Source of the DNA: Duganella radicis | Lineage (GTDB): Bacteria; Pseudomonadota; Gammaproteobacteria; Burkholderiales; Burkholderiaceae_D | Assembly (NCBI RefSeq): GCF_009720825.1 | Contig: NZ_WNKY01000035.1 | Location: 1 to 62,658, forward strand | Direction of reading: 5' to 3' | DNA: 62,658 nt | Part shown: piece by piece, positions 54,469-62,658 of the stretch | Layout: every line of letters begins with the position of its first letter | Position numbering within the stretch: the stretch's first letter is position 1 | Position numbers and translations under genes: made by a program | Notes under the pieces: generated by a model | Database searches by the model: none | Told to the model about the DNA's origin: nothing | Seen by the model: the letters and a program-made list of their open reading frames with translations, nothing else

Positions 54469-55197
54469 TCATTTCAGCACTTGGGCGCGCCGCATGCGGG
54501 CGTACAGCAATTGGGTGGGCACGAACGTCACCAGGTCGTCGAACTCGCCGCCGGGCAGGGCGGGGTCGGTATTGCGTGCGCGGCTCATGAATTTGTTGGT
54601 GGCGGTGTCGTTCTGGCGCTCGTCGAGATTGGTGCTGGATGGGTTGAGCAGCGCCGTGCCGTAGACGCTGACGCCTGGATTGCTTTTCCCGCTGGAGAAG
54701 ATGACCGCCGGCGGGCACTGGACAAACAGGGCGCATCCCTCGCGCCCCACCCGGTAGAATGGCTGCCCCTTGTTGTCGCGTGTGACGATGATTTTGTCGC
54801 CGCCGACGAACATGGCCTGGATGGGAATGACGGTGAATGCCGGCGTCACGCTGTAACGCAGCATTTTTCCCCAGCTGTCGGCGCCCTCGATCCCCAAGGT
54901 GACCCACGGAATGAAACCGGTACAACTTGCGCCGCTGTCGCATTGCTGCGGACGCTCCCTGCCGTCAAGGGCGGAGGTGGCCGGCCGCGGCAGTCTGCCG
55001 TGCTGGGCGGCGTAGCCGATCAGGGCTTCGCGCGCCTCGGCCAGCCGCTTGTAGGTCTGCTGTTCGTTGGCGCGCTCGCCGGAGCCCGGCTGGAAGGCGC
55101 TCATCAGCAACAAGGCCGCCCCTAGCCCGCCCAAAGCCATGAGCAGCAACAGCGCGGCGCCTCGCTGACGTGAGAACAGGGAAGGGCGGCAACGCAT
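54469..55197 (-). CDS. prepilin-like exported protein, unknown
   Basis: This 242-residue protein starts with a short basic leader and a hydrophobic helix (RQRGAALLLLMALGGLGAALLL) resembling class III/prepilin-type signals with cleavage after Gly. The rest is soluble and has four cysteines (QQCDSGASC and CALFVQC), which may form disulfides. The long helix followed by AREALIGYAAQHGRLPRP is common in type II secretion/pilin-like proteins of beta-proteobacteria. Its partners are not in the window. Confidence 0.7.
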   Translation of the reverse strand: MRCRPSLFSRQRGAALLLLMALGGLGAALLLMSAFQPGSGERANEQQTYKRLAEAREALIGYAAQHGRLPRPATSALDGRERPQQCDSGASCTGFIPWVTLGIEGADSWGKMLRYSVTPAFTVIPIQAMFVGGDKIIVTRDNKGQPFYRVGREGCALFVQCPPAVIFSSGKSNPGVSVYGTALLNPSSTNLDERQNDTATNKFMSRARNTDPALPGGEFDDLVTFVPTQLLYARMRRAQVLK

Positions 55198-55324
55198 GGT
55201 GCTGTTTCTTTGAGGATAAAAAAAGTGAATATAAATAATAAAAAAAGCAATTATGCGCGTTAGATTATGCTATATTTTATAAGCACTAAAGGCAATATTT
55301 GCGTAAATATCTGGTGAGGGAATT

Positions 55325-56035
55325 ATGGAGAGAAACATTCATCGCGGCGTTGTCACCCTGCTGTTGCTGGCATCGGTGGGGTTTGGTGCGTGCGCCAACG
55401 CCGCAACCCCGTTGCTGACCGCAGCTGACGAGGCGCAACTTACCAGCTGGTTGGGCGAAGGTTCAATCAAGCTGACCAATATCTATACGAAGACCGCAGG
55501 CGATACCTCGGCGAGTTTCCATGCGGCAGCCGATGGCAAGGGCCGTACGTTTGCAGTGATGCAGGCAAGCAACGCCGCAGGCGAAACCTGGCTGGTGGGC
55601 GGCTACAACCCGCAGAGCTGGTCGACCACCGGCAGCTTCAATATCACCGATCCACAGTCGGCGCGCACCGGTTTCCTGTTCAACCTGACCAATGGCACCA
55701 AGCATGCTCAGGTGTCGACATCGTATGTGATCCCTTCGATGGGGTCGTACCAGACCCTGAATGACATTAATTACGGTCCGGCCTTTGGCGCCGGCAATGA
55801 CCTGGCTGTCACGGGCGACATGACCCACGGCCTGTCGCTGATGTACTCGTACATGGATGAGAGTGGCAATAATTTCTACCGTAGCCTGCTCGACAATTCG
55901 ATTTACGAAACGCCGAATGTTACCTTTGGCGCGATCGAAATCTACACCATTTCGTCGGTGCCCGAGCCGACCGGCGCCGCCATGTTGCTGGCCGGCATGG
56001 CCGGGTTGGCGCTGCTGCGCCGTCGCCTCAGCTAA
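55325..56035 (+). CDS. PEP-CTERM-anchored TLD-like protein
   Basis: This 236-residue protein has a signal peptide (LLLLASVGFGACANA) and ends with the PEP-CTERM sorting signal: VPEP, then a hydrophobic helix, then RRR. The middle (GRTFAVMQASNAAGETWLVGGYN; ARTGFLFNLTNGTKH) resembles a TLD-like domain as found in other PEP-CTERM proteins. It would be processed by an exosortase during export and placed in the exopolysaccharide matrix. The exosortase-type locus starting at 58172 is consistent with this. The upstream region is AT-rich. Confidence 0.85.
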   Translation: MERNIHRGVVTLLLLASVGFGACANAATPLLTAADEAQLTSWLGEGSIKLTNIYTKTAGDTSASFHAAADGKGRTFAVMQASNAAGETWLVGGYNPQSWSTTGSFNITDPQSARTGFLFNLTNGTKHAQVSTSYVIPSMGSYQTLNDINYGPAFGAGNDLAVTGDMTHGLSLMYSYMDESGNNFYRSLLDNSIYETPNVTFGAIEIYTISSVPEPTGAAMLLAGMAGLALLRRRLS

Positions 56036-56177
56036 GGGGTTGCGGCAGTTCCGCCCGCCGCCGGCGGTGGGCGGGGCCGCGTGAAGTTGTTCGATCGCCG
56101 GCAACAGCCGGTACAATATCGGCTTCATTCATTTATCGGTGGCCTCGCGCACGGCGCCGGCACCAGCAGACCCCACT

Positions 56178-58082
56178 ATGGCAGTCATCTCCCTTTCCTC
56201 CGCGCAACTGGCGTTCGGCCACGTTGCGCTCCTCGATCACGCTGAATTTTCCCTCGAAACCGGCGAACGCGTCGGTCTGATCGGCCGCAACGGCACTGGC
56301 AAGTCCTCGCTGCTGAAGATCATCTCCGGCAAGTTCAAGCTGGACGACGGCCTGCTGGTCATGCAGCAGAACCTGAACATCGTGTACGTCGAGCAGGAGC
56401 CGGTGTTCGCGCCGGAGATGACGGTGCATGAGGCGGTGGCGGCCGGCCTGGGCGAACTGCCCGCGCTGCTCAAGGAATACGAGGCGCTCACCGGCCAGTT
56501 CGGCCAGGGCGACGACGACGCCCTGATGGCGCGCATGCACGACATCCAGGTGGTGCTGGACGCCAAGGATGGCTGGAACCTGGCCAACAAGGTGGACACC
56601 GTGCTGGGCAAGCTGAACCTGCCCGACAGCCTGCTGATGAAGGAACTCTCGGGCGGCATGCAAAAGCGCGTGGCGCTGGCGCGCGCGCTGGTGTCGGCGC
56701 CGGACGTGCTGCTGCTGGACGAGCCGACCAACCACCTGGACTTCACCTCCATCATGTGGCTGGAGGGCTTGCTGCGCGACTTCAAGGGCAGTGTGCTGTT
56801 CATTACCCACGATCGCTCCTTCCTCGACAACGTGGCGACCCGCATCATCGAGCTCGATCGCGGCCGCCTGCTGTCCTTCCCCGGCAACTTCAGCACCTAC
56901 CAGACCCGCAAGGCCGAACTGCTGGAAAACGAGGAGGTGGAAAACGCCAAGTTCGACAAGGTGCTGGCGCAGGAGGAAATCTGGATCCGCAAGGGCGTCA
57001 AGGCGCGCCGCGTGCGCGACGAGGGCCGCGTGCGCCGGCTGGAGGCGCTGCGCCTGCAACGGGCCGCGCGCCGCGAGCAGCAGGGCCAGGTCAGGCTGGA
57101 AGTGTCGGTGGGCGAGCGCTCCGGCAAGATCGTGGCCGAACTGGACGGCATCAGCAAGTTCTACGGCGAGCGCGCCATCGTCAAGAACTTCAGCGGCACC
57201 ATCCTGCGCGGCGACAAGGTCGGCCTGATCGGCGCCAACGGCGCCGGCAAGACCACCATGCTGAAAATGATCCTGGGCGAACTGGCGCCGGACAGCGGCG
57301 TGGCCAAGCTGGGCACCAAGCTGGAGGTGGCTTACTTCGACCAGATGCGCACCCAGCTCAACGAGGAGGCCAGCCTGGTCGACACCATCTCGCCGGGCAG
57401 CGACTGGGTCGAGATCAACGGCCAGCGCAAACATTCGATGAGCTACCTGAACGATTTCCTGTTCTCGCCGGAGCGCGCGCGCTCGCCGGTCAAGTCGCTG
57501 TCCGGCGGCGAGCGCAACCGCCTGCTGCTGGCGCGCCTGTTCGCCAAGCCGGCCAACTGCCTGGTGCTGGACGAGCCGACCAACGACCTCGACATCGAGA
57601 CCCTGGAACTGCTGGAGGAACTGCTGGAGGACTACTCCGGCACCGTGTTCCTGGTCAGCCACGACCGCACCTTCCTCGACAACGTGGTGACCCAGGTGAT
57701 CGTGGCCGAAGGGGAGGGCCAGTGGCGCGAATTCGTCGGCGGCTACAGCGACTGGGAACGCGTGCGCGACACGGTGGCGGCGCCGGCCAAGGCCGTCAAG
57801 CCGGCCGCGCCCAAGGCCGAGCCGGCGCCGGCGCCCGCCGCGCCGGCGGCCAAGCCCAAAAAACTCAGCTTCAAGGAGCAGCGCGAGCTGGAAGAGTTGC
57901 CCAGGCTGATCGCCGCGCTGGAAGACGAGCAGACCGCGCTGACGCTGCAACTGTCGGATCCCGACTTCTACAAGAAGAACGCCGCCGAGGCCAAGCGGGT
58001 GAATGGGCGCATCGCGGCCATCGAGGAGGAATTGCTGGCGGCGCTGGAGCGCTGGGAAGCGATCGAGGCCGGTAAAAGCTGA
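56178..58082 (+). CDS. uup: ABC-F family ATPase Uup
   Basis: The protein has 634 residues. Two ABC domains have Walker A GRNGTGKSS and GANGAGKTT, signatures LSGGMQKRVALA and LSGGERNRLLLA, and Walker B LLLDEPTNHLD and LVLDEPTNDLD. There are no membrane segments, and a linker with many Arg/Glu lies between the domains. An Ala/Pro/Lys-rich spacer leads to a C-terminal coiled coil (FKEQRELEELPRLIAALE), typical of Uup, which acts on ribosomes or branched DNA. ATG at 56178 is the first start with the conserved MAVISLSS. Confidence 0.93.
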   Translation: MAVISLSSAQLAFGHVALLDHAEFSLETGERVGLIGRNGTGKSSLLKIISGKFKLDDGLLVMQQNLNIVYVEQEPVFAPEMTVHEAVAAGLGELPALLKEYEALTGQFGQGDDDALMARMHDIQVVLDAKDGWNLANKVDTVLGKLNLPDSLLMKELSGGMQKRVALARALVSAPDVLLLDEPTNHLDFTSIMWLEGLLRDFKGSVLFITHDRSFLDNVATRIIELDRGRLLSFPGNFSTYQTRKAELLENEEVENAKFDKVLAQEEIWIRKGVKARRVRDEGRVRRLEALRLQRAARREQQGQVRLEVSVGERSGKIVAELDGISKFYGERAIVKNFSGTILRGDKVGLIGANGAGKTTMLKMILGELAPDSGVAKLGTKLEVAYFDQMRTQLNEEASLVDTISPGSDWVEINGQRKHSMSYLNDFLFSPERARSPVKSLSGGERNRLLLARLFAKPANCLVLDEPTNDLDIETLELLEELLEDYSGTVFLVSHDRTFLDNVVTQVIVAEGEGQWREFVGGYSDWERVRDTVAAPAKAVKPAAPKAEPAPAPAAPAAKPKKLSFKEQRELEELPRLIAALEDEQTALTLQLSDPDFYKKNAAEAKRVNGRIAAIEEELLAALERWEAIEAGKS

Positions 58083-58171
58083 CACGAAGTAACTCGATTG
58101 CAAATCTGTCCACAAGGCGCGGCCATAATGTTGTAGTATATTCACGGTTTTGTATCTCATCAGGGGAGCCC

Positions 58172-58828
58172 GTGCTAGACCGTGACAGTTGGCCGCGTAT
58201 TCTGCCGTTTGCCGTCTATATCGCCTTCATCGTGGTGGCCGACCTGCTGGGACGGCTGGGCGTGCAGGACTTGCGCTGGCTGTATCCGGTCAAGATTGCG
58301 CTGATCGCCGCGCTGCTGATGCTGTACTGGCGCCGCTACAGCGAGCTGGCGCGCTGGGACGTGCGTCCGCGCGACCTGTTGCTAGCCGTGGCGGCCGGGG
58401 TGCTGGTGCTGGTGTTGTGGATTAACCTCGACGCCGGCTGGATGGTGGTGGGCAGCCCGGCAGGATTTGATCCGCGCGACGGCGAGCGGCTAAACTGGCT
58501 GTGGATCGCGGTGCGCATCGCCGGCGCGGCGCTGGTGGTGCCGGTGATGGAGGAGCTGTTCTGGCGCTCCTGGCTGCTGCGCTGGATGGCCGCGCCCGAT
58601 TTCCTGCGGGTGGCGCCGGCGGCGGTGGGTGTGAAGGCTTTTGTGGTCAGCATGGTATTGTTTGGTGTTGAACATAACCAGTGGCTGGCCGGCATCGTGG
58701 CTGGCGCCGTCTATGCGGCGCTGTACATGCGCAGCGGCACCCTGTGGACAGCCATTGTTTCCCATGCGGTGACCAATGGCCTGTTAGGGGCCTGGATTGT
58801 GATTACCGGTGCGTGGACTTACTGGTAA
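58172..58828 (+). CDS. CPBP/CAAX-protease-like protein of exosortase systems
   Basis: This 218-residue polytopic protein has the EExxxR-type motif EELFWRSWLLRW near residue 128 and a late SHAVTNGLLGAW, the intramembrane-protease signature of the CPBP family. The pattern fits the branch often encoded beside exosortase/PEP-CTERM exopolysaccharide loci. It starts at GTG 58172 behind GGGGAG. Its position next to epsL supports the assignment. The substrate is unknown. Confidence 0.85.
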   Translation: MLDRDSWPRILPFAVYIAFIVVADLLGRLGVQDLRWLYPVKIALIAALLMLYWRRYSELARWDVRPRDLLLAVAAGVLVLVLWINLDAGWMVVGSPAGFDPRDGERLNWLWIAVRIAGAALVVPVMEELFWRSWLLRWMAAPDFLRVAPAAVGVKAFVVSMVLFGVEHNQWLAGIVAGAVYAALYMRSGTLWTAIVSHAVTNGLLGAWIVITGAWTYW

Positions 58829-58869
58829 CATGGAAAAATTGTTATTAATGTCTAAATAAAGATACCCGA

Positions 58870-60111
58870 ATGCATAGTCACCCCCGCCCCCAGATCGCCC
58901 CTTTCCCTCCTGTTGATGCCGCTCCGCTGCGCCGGCGCGCGGCGCTGGCGCTGGCCGTTAGCGCGCTGTGCGGCACGGCGCAGGCGGAACTGAGCGACAC
59001 CATCCACCCGTATGTCAGCGCCGTCTACAGCTACGACGACAATCTGCTGCGCCTGCCGGACGGCGTCAGCGGCGGGCTCGGGCGCGGCGACAGCATCACC
59101 CAGCTGCAAGCCGGCCTGAACCTGGAGCGGCCGATCGGCCGCCAGAAGTTCACCGCCGACCTGAAGGTGTCGCGCGTGAGCTTCAAGAACTACGACCAGC
59201 TCAATTACAACGGCAAGGATTTCACCGGCGAGTGGCAGTGGGCGGCGCTGCGCGACCTCAGCGGCCATATCGGCGGCAGCTATTCGGAAACGCTGACGCC
59301 GTTCACCGATTACCACAGCAGCGAACGCAATATCCGCACCTCGCGCCGCGTGTACGCGGACGGCAACTGGCGCTTCGCCGGCAGCTGGCAGGTGCATGGT
59401 GGCTTCAACCGCTATAAATACCAGTACGACCTGAGCAGCCAGCGCTTCAACGACCGCACCGAGGACGTGTCGGACGTGGGCGTGGATTACCTGGCCGCCA
59501 GCGGCAGCCGTTTCGGCCTGGTGGCGCGCCACCTCAAGGGCGAGTATCCGAACCACCCGGTGCTGGGCGGCGTGCTGCTGGACAACGACTATCAGCAGGA
59601 CGAGCTCAAGGCCAATGTGTACTGGATACTCAGCGGCGTGACGCAGGTGCAGATGCTGGCCGGCTGGGCCCGGCGCGACCACAACCAGTTCGTCGGCCGC
59701 GACAGCAGCGGCGCCAACGGCCGCATCACCGGCATCTGGACCCCCACCGGCAAGCTGAAGTTCACGCTGGCGGGCTGGCGCGAATTCTCCGCGGTGGAAA
59801 GCAATCTGGTGAACGCCAGCCTGAGCCGCGGCGCCAGCCTGGCCGCGGTGTGGCAGGCCACCGCCAAGCTGGCGGCCGACGCCCAGCTGCGGCGCGAGAC
59901 GCGCGACTTCACCAAGGTCAGCACCGTGACGCTGCCCGGCGACGCCAGCGACTCGGGCAAGCGCGCCTCGGTCGGCCTGACCTACACGCCCAAGCCGACC
60001 ATCCAGTTCAACCTGGGGGCGTTCCGCGAAACCCGCGCCGGCAGCCTCCTGGCGGGCACCAATAGCTACAAGTCGAAAGGCGCGTCGTTCAGCGCTTACG
60101 CGCAGTTCTAA
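58870..60111 (+). CDS. epsL: exopolysaccharide outer-membrane beta-barrel protein EpsL
   Basis: This 413-residue protein has an export signal ending in CGTAQA and alternating beta strands through to the C-terminal FSAYAQF with a terminal Phe, as in outer-membrane barrels. The start of the mature part (IHPYVSAVYSYDDNLLRLPD) is typical of EpsL proteins in XrtB/PEP-CTERM-associated polysaccharide loci. It lies 8 bp before the glycosyltransferase gene and probably takes part in polymer export. Confidence 0.87.
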   Translation: MHSHPRPQIAPFPPVDAAPLRRRAALALAVSALCGTAQAELSDTIHPYVSAVYSYDDNLLRLPDGVSGGLGRGDSITQLQAGLNLERPIGRQKFTADLKVSRVSFKNYDQLNYNGKDFTGEWQWAALRDLSGHIGGSYSETLTPFTDYHSSERNIRTSRRVYADGNWRFAGSWQVHGGFNRYKYQYDLSSQRFNDRTEDVSDVGVDYLAASGSRFGLVARHLKGEYPNHPVLGGVLLDNDYQQDELKANVYWILSGVTQVQMLAGWARRDHNQFVGRDSSGANGRITGIWTPTGKLKFTLAGWREFSAVESNLVNASLSRGASLAAVWQATAKLAADAQLRRETRDFTKVSTVTLPGDASDSGKRASVGLTYTPKPTIQFNLGAFRETRAGSLLAGTNSYKSKGASFSAYAQF

Positions 60112-60119
60112 AGTACACC

Positions 60120-61502
60120 ATGACCATTAATGATATACCCCTGATTTCGTTTTTCCAGCGCATCCTCGACCCGTTGATCATCATGGGCACGCTGTACCTG
60201 GCGTCGCTGCTGTACGGCGTGCCGTTCAACGGCCACGCCCTGCTGCTGATGGTGATGGCGTTCTTTGTCTCGTCGGCGATTTACCAACACATTGACCCGT
60301 ACCGCACCTGGCGCAGCGGCCGCAAGCTGGCCTATTCGCGCGACGTGCTGGTGGGCTGGGTGCTGACGGCGCTGGCGCTGACCCTGCTGGGCAAGGTGTG
60401 CGGCGTGACCCGCTACTACAACGAGCAGGTGGTGCTGGCCTGGTTTGTCGCCACGCCGGTGATCCTGCTGGCCTGCCACCTGACCGCCCACAAGCTGGGG
60501 CTGGACCCGACCCGGGCCAGCGAAATGCGCTCGGTGCTGATCGTCGGCGCCAACGACGTCGGCCTCAAGTTCGCGCGCACCATCACCAACCATCCCAATC
60601 TGTTCATGCAGGTCGACGGCTTCTTCGACGACCGCGAGTCCGAGCGCTGGCCGGCCGACATGCAGCAGCCGATGCTGGGCCGGATGGGCGACATCGCCGC
60701 CTATGTGCGCGAGCACGGCACCAAGATGATCTTCATCAGCCAGCCGATCTCGGCCCAGCCGCGCATCCGCAAGCTGCTGGACGAGTTGCAGGACACCACG
60801 GCCTCGGTGTACTTCCTGCCCGACATCTATGTGTTCGACCTGATGCAGGCGCGCTTCGACAATGTCGGCGGCATGCCGGTGATCGCCATCTGCGAAACCC
60901 CGTTCACCGGCCTGAACAGCCTGGTCAAGCGCGCCAGCGACATCGTGATCGGCCTGTTCATCCAGATCCTGCTGCTGCCGATCATGCTGGTGATCGCGCT
61001 GGCGGTGAAGCTGACCTCGCCGGGACCGGTGATCTTCCGCCAGCGCCGCTACGGCCTGTACGGCGAGGAAATCATCGTCTACAAATTCCGCTCGATGACG
61101 GTGGCCGAGGATGGCGCCAAGGTGGTGCAGGCCACCAAGAACGACCAGCGGGTGACCAAGGTGGGCGGCTTCCTGCGCCGCAGCTCGCTGGACGAGTTGC
61201 CGCAGTTCATCAACGTGCTGCAAGGGCGCATGAGCATCGTCGGGCCGCGCCCGCACGCGGTGGCGCACAACGAGCAGTACCGCAAGCTGATCAAGGGTTA
61301 CATGCTGCGCCACAAGGCCAAGCCCGGCATCACCGGCTGGGCCCAGGTCAACGGCCTGCGCGGCGAGACCGAGACGCTGGACAAAATGGAGGCGCGCATC
61401 CGCTTCGACCTCGATTACCTGCGCAACTGGTCGCTGTGGCTGGACATCTGGATCATCCTGCGCACCGTGAAAGTGGTGCTCAAGCGCGACAATGCCCATT
61501 GA
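60120..61502 (+). CDS. epsB: undecaprenyl-phosphate glucose-1-phosphate transferase
   Basis: The protein has 460 residues. Several N-terminal transmembrane helices are followed by a nucleotide-binding-like domain (SVLIVGANDVGLKFARTI), one more helix (LFIQILLLPIMLVIALAVKL) and the catalytic C-terminal sugar-transferase domain (SPGPVIFRQRRYGLYGEE; FRRSSLDELPQ-like FLRRSSLDELPQFINVL; GPRPHAVAHNEQY; KPGITGWAQVNGLRGET). It attaches the first sugar phosphate to the lipid carrier for exopolysaccharide synthesis. A terminator-like hairpin follows. Confidence 0.92.
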   Translation: MTINDIPLISFFQRILDPLIIMGTLYLASLLYGVPFNGHALLLMVMAFFVSSAIYQHIDPYRTWRSGRKLAYSRDVLVGWVLTALALTLLGKVCGVTRYYNEQVVLAWFVATPVILLACHLTAHKLGLDPTRASEMRSVLIVGANDVGLKFARTITNHPNLFMQVDGFFDDRESERWPADMQQPMLGRMGDIAAYVREHGTKMIFISQPISAQPRIRKLLDELQDTTASVYFLPDIYVFDLMQARFDNVGGMPVIAICETPFTGLNSLVKRASDIVIGLFIQILLLPIMLVIALAVKLTSPGPVIFRQRRYGLYGEEIIVYKFRSMTVAEDGAKVVQATKNDQRVTKVGGFLRRSSLDELPQFINVLQGRMSIVGPRPHAVAHNEQYRKLIKGYMLRHKAKPGITGWAQVNGLRGETETLDKMEARIRFDLDYLRNWSLWLDIWIILRTVKVVLKRDNAH

Positions 61503-61613
61503 GGCGGCGGCGCGCCGACTTAGGCGAGGCTTAGGCGGCGCGTTCGATTGTGTTTCTTGATGACGAACGCAGAAGGTTGCTTTAGAATCCAGTAAGTGGT
61601 CATTTAGATAAAT

Positions 61614-61659
61614 CCCATGCCCTGCGCGCCGGAGGGGCTTCCGGCGGGCGTGGGTTTTT
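61614..61659 (+). terminator. terminator-like hairpin between epsB and epsD
   Basis: Outer arms CCCATGCCC and GGGCGTGGG (one T-G pair) enclose an inner GCCGGA/TCCGGC stem, followed by TTTTTATT. It would end or attenuate transcription inside the exopolysaccharide locus. Confidence 0.85.
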
Positions 61660-61741
61660 ATTGATTTGACATCATGGGCTCGCGTAAGATATCCCATCGG
61701 GAGGGGCTCATTCCTCTCCTGTCCTACACACCGATTAAGGA

Positions 61742-62658
61742 ATGATCTTGAACCATACACACGTTGCAAATTTGATGGGTGCGAAAAAGAAACTGAATCC
61801 GCGGCTGCTGGCCAGCGCCGGCCTGTTGCTGCTGGCGGCCGGCCTGAGCGCCTGCGGCGGCGGCAAGGAGAAAAAGCCCGGACAAGCGCTGGCCAGCGTC
61901 AATGGCGAGGAAATCACCGTGTTGCAGTTGAATGAGGAATTGCAGCGCGCGAACGTGCAGGCGGCGCAGCAGGAGGCGGCCCGCAAGCAGCTGCTGGAGG
62001 CGCTGATCGACCGCCAGCTGCTGCAAATCGAGGCGGCCAAGGATAAAACCGACCGCGACCCGGCGGTGGTGCAGTCGATCGAGCGCGCCAAGGCGCTGAT
62101 CATCGCCCAGGCCTACATGCAGAAGCGGCTGGGCACGCCGGCCAAGCCGACCCAGGCCGAGGTGGAGGCGTATTACACCCAGCATCCGGAATTCTTCGCG
62201 CAGCGCAAGGCGCTGGACATGCGCCAGCTGGTGCTGGCCACGCGCGACCTGGACGACCCGCTCAAGGCCGCGATCGACAGCGCCAAGTCGCTGGACGAGG
62301 TGGCGGCCTGGATGGACGCGCACAAGGTCAAGTTTGTCCGCAACCAGGTCAGCCGCACCAGCTCGGACCTGCCGGCGGAACTGGCGCGCAAGCTGCTCAG
62401 CATGCCGAAAGGGCAGTTGTTCATCGTCCGCGAGGGCGAGCGCAGCCTGCTGATCTCGATCGCCGAGGTCAAGGACAGCCCGGTGTCGCTGGAGGCGGCG
62501 GCGTCGCAGATCGAGCAATTCCTGGTCAACAAGAAGAACAAGGACGCCGCCGCGGCCGAGCTGGCGCGCCTGCGCGCGGCCGCCAAGATCACTTACCTGA
62601 ACAAGGCCGACGAGCCGGCGGCCGCGGCGGCCGCCACCCCGGCGCCGGCCGGGCGCCT
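61742..62658 (+). CDS. epsD: EpsD-family peptidyl-prolyl isomerase lipoprotein, partial
   Basis: About 305 residues are visible and the frame is open at the window end. A lipoprotein signal (LLASAGLLLLAAGLSAC) is followed by a SurA-like N-terminal domain (ASVNGEEITVLQLNEEL; LLEALIDRQLLQIEAAK). The pattern matches EpsD-type PPIases of exosortase-linked polysaccharide loci. The AAGGA site abuts ATG 61742, so TTG at 61748 with a 7-base spacing may be the true start. The Ala/Pro-rich end may be the start of a C-terminal tail. Confidence 0.85.
   Translation, partial: MILNHTHVANLMGAKKKLNPRLLASAGLLLLAAGLSACGGGKEKKPGQALASVNGEEITVLQLNEELQRANVQAAQQEAARKQLLEALIDRQLLQIEAAKDKTDRDPAVVQSIERAKALIIAQAYMQKRLGTPAKPTQAEVEAYYTQHPEFFAQRKALDMRQLVLATRDLDDPLKAAIDSAKSLDEVAAWMDAHKVKFVRNQVSRTSSDLPAELARKLLSMPKGQLFIVREGERSLLISIAEVKDSPVSLEAAASQIEQFLVNKKNKDAAAAELARLRAAAKITYLNKADEPAAAAAATPAPAGR

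Noticed and set aside
61503..61741. Sigma-54 promoter or c-di-GMP riboswitch before epsD
   Set aside because: No GG-N10-GC promoter pair and no GEMM-like core could be found. Only the terminator hairpin is convincing.

Overview
The window is GC-rich, densely coded DNA from a beta-proteobacterium, most likely an Oxalobacteraceae of the Massilia/Duganella/Janthinobacterium type. This is inferred from the block sodB / xseA / exbB-exbD-lpxK-ycaR-kdsB-adk, from the PEP-CTERM / exosortase-type exopolysaccharide genes at the right end, and from the DUF4148 and PEP-CTERM proteins. No genome comparison could be run. No insertion sequence, integrase, CRISPR array or rRNA gene was seen. One tRNA gene, tRNA-Arg(CCT), is present.

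Layout. 1-3.2 kb: minus-strand MoxR ATPase / DUF58 / transglutaminase operon, the last gene cut by the window edge. 3.3-8.1 kb: histone-deacetylase-like amidohydrolase, an OPT-family transporter split by an in-frame amber codon, YlqF GTPase and a class III ring-opening dioxygenase. 8.2-13.5 kb: TonB receptor with a BtuF-like binding protein (corrinoid uptake), DsbA, a small membrane protein, an SDR and a secreted SnoaL-like protein. 13.4-20.0 kb: a minus-strand aromatic-acid efflux locus (DUF4148, NodT-type outer-membrane factor, MarR, FUSC, DUF1656, HlyD, LysR). 20.1-25.4 kb: acidic protein, LysR, aldo/keto reductase, an AT-richer single gene encoding a GHKL ATPase with a PD-(D/E)XK nuclease motif, then Fe-SOD. 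25.5-29.1 kb: LacI regulator divergent from a glucokinase-like gene, then xseA.

29.1-30.2 kb is the only long gene-free stretch. It holds six same-direction modules, each an IHF-like site (WATCAANNNNTTR) followed 42-43 bp later by a DnaA box (TTATCCACA or TTGTCCACA). This looks like a DnaA-binding control locus comparable in parts to E. coli datA or DARS and is the strongest candidate here for an undescribed system.

30.2-41.8 kb: TolQR/ExbBD-like pair, lipid A and Kdo genes, adk, a K+-independent H+-pyrophosphatase, a HAD nucleotidase, an acyl-CoA-type SDR behind a 20-bp perfect palindrome, a small DMT transporter, gamma-glutamyltransferase and a patatin. 41.8-47.5 kb: a 1639-residue hybrid sensor kinase and a separate response regulator. 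47.6-54.4 kb: a CoA-dependent aerobic aromatic pathway, best read as 2-aminobenzoate (anthranilate) degradation, with ligase, fused monooxygenase/reductase, MarR, enoyl-CoA hydratase, acyl-CoA dehydrogenase and RidA. The RidA frame ends inside an antisense tRNA-Arg gene. 54.5-62.7 kb: a prepilin-like protein, a PEP-CTERM protein, the ABC-F ATPase Uup, then a CAAX-protease-like protein and the epsL / epsB / epsD start of an exopolysaccharide locus that continues off the window.
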